DNA from: Anaerophaga thermohalophila DSM 12881
GTDB lineage: Bacteria; Bacteroidota; Bacteroidia; Bacteroidales; Marinilabiliaceae
DNA length: 44,193 bases
Direction of reading: 5' to 3'
Assembly (NCBI RefSeq): GCF_000191885.1
Contig: NZ_AEWI01000006.1
Location: 1-44,193 of the forward strand
The notes below the pieces were generated by a model. It was not told the origin of the DNA and did not search any database. It saw nothing but the letters and a program-made list of their open reading frames with translations. Position numbers and translations under genes: made by a program. Positions 44,070 to 44,193 of this stretch are shown piece by piece. Numbering within the stretch: position 1 is the stretch's first letter; every line of letters starts with the position of its first letter.

Positions 44070-44106
44070 GGTAAGCTCTCAACCTCAGCCTTTACCTTTA
44101 CCTCAA
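44070..44106 (-). repeat. GAGGTT-like hexamer run
   Basis: On the minus strand GAGGTAAAGGTAAAGGC and TGAGGTTGAGAGC form a short degenerate hexamer run related to 23488-23564. It directly precedes the palindrome at 44113-44182. Confidence 0.55.
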
Positions 44107-44112
44107 TGGAAA

Positions 44113-44182
44113 AGATTCTTCGTCGTTCCTCCTCAGAATGACAAGAGAAGTTCCCTGTCATTCTGAGCGAAGCGAAGAATCT
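44113..44182. repeat. Palindromic element, second copy
   Basis: Outer arms AGATTCTTCG/CGAAGAATCT and inner arms CTCAGAATGACA/TGTCATTCTGAG form an extended inverted repeat, matching 19554-19622. No flanking direct repeat can be judged because the window ends 11 bases later. Confidence 0.8.
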
Positions 44183-44193
44183 AATATTAAGCT

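Overview
The window reads as a chromosomal segment of a Bacteroidota bacterium, most likely order Bacteroidales/Marinilabiliales (inference). Several lines of evidence agree. There are type IX secretion (T9SS) genes: a plug-domain protein, a PorP/SprF protein and a giant type B sorted adhesin. There is a complete Na+-NQR operon, a fused alpha/beta 2-oxoacid dehydrogenase E1, and -7 promoter boxes of the Bacteroidota form TAnnTTTG. Shine-Dalgarno sequences are mostly absent. I see no rRNA, tRNA, CRISPR array or insertion-sequence transposase.

Layout. 1-112: heptamer repeat array. 113-706 (-): YqgE/AlgH. 1156-4401 (+): Wza-like export lipoprotein and Wzc-like chain-length regulator/tyrosine kinase. 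4398-5744 (-): T9SS plug-domain protein, whose stop codon overlaps that of the Wzc gene. 5833-11766 (+): nqrABCDEF. 12113-13138 (+): apbE, the flavin transferase that loads FMN onto NqrB and NqrC. 13145-13918 (-): two tiny one-helix membrane proteins, the first with a four-cysteine tail like the NQR maturation factor NqrM. 14148-18540 (+): fused E1 and pruA (amino-acid catabolism). 18941-22227 (+): FtsB/DivIC-like protein, a small four-helix membrane protein, an OmpH/Skp-like protein and a family 2 glycosyltransferase. 22372-41525 (-): PorP/SprF and a 5925-residue secreted repeat protein that fills 40% of the window. 42530-43765 (-): aroA.

Two functional modules stand out. The first is sodium-pumping respiration: six NQR subunits, their flavinylation enzyme, and two candidate iron-sulfur/assembly helpers. 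The second is surface display by T9SS: the giant adhesin, with a signal peptide, about 25 SprB-type repeats, 19 copies of a second repeat type, two PKD domains and a type B C-terminal sorting domain, sits just upstream of its probable outer-membrane partner PorP/SprF. A run of nine G in the adhesin's signal-peptide codons suggests on/off phase variation.

The intergenic DNA is crowded with short repeats: two heptamer families, a hexamer, a five-copy stem-loop element, a two-copy palindrome flanked in one case by 14-bp direct repeats, and two further small families. These are the least explained part of the window.
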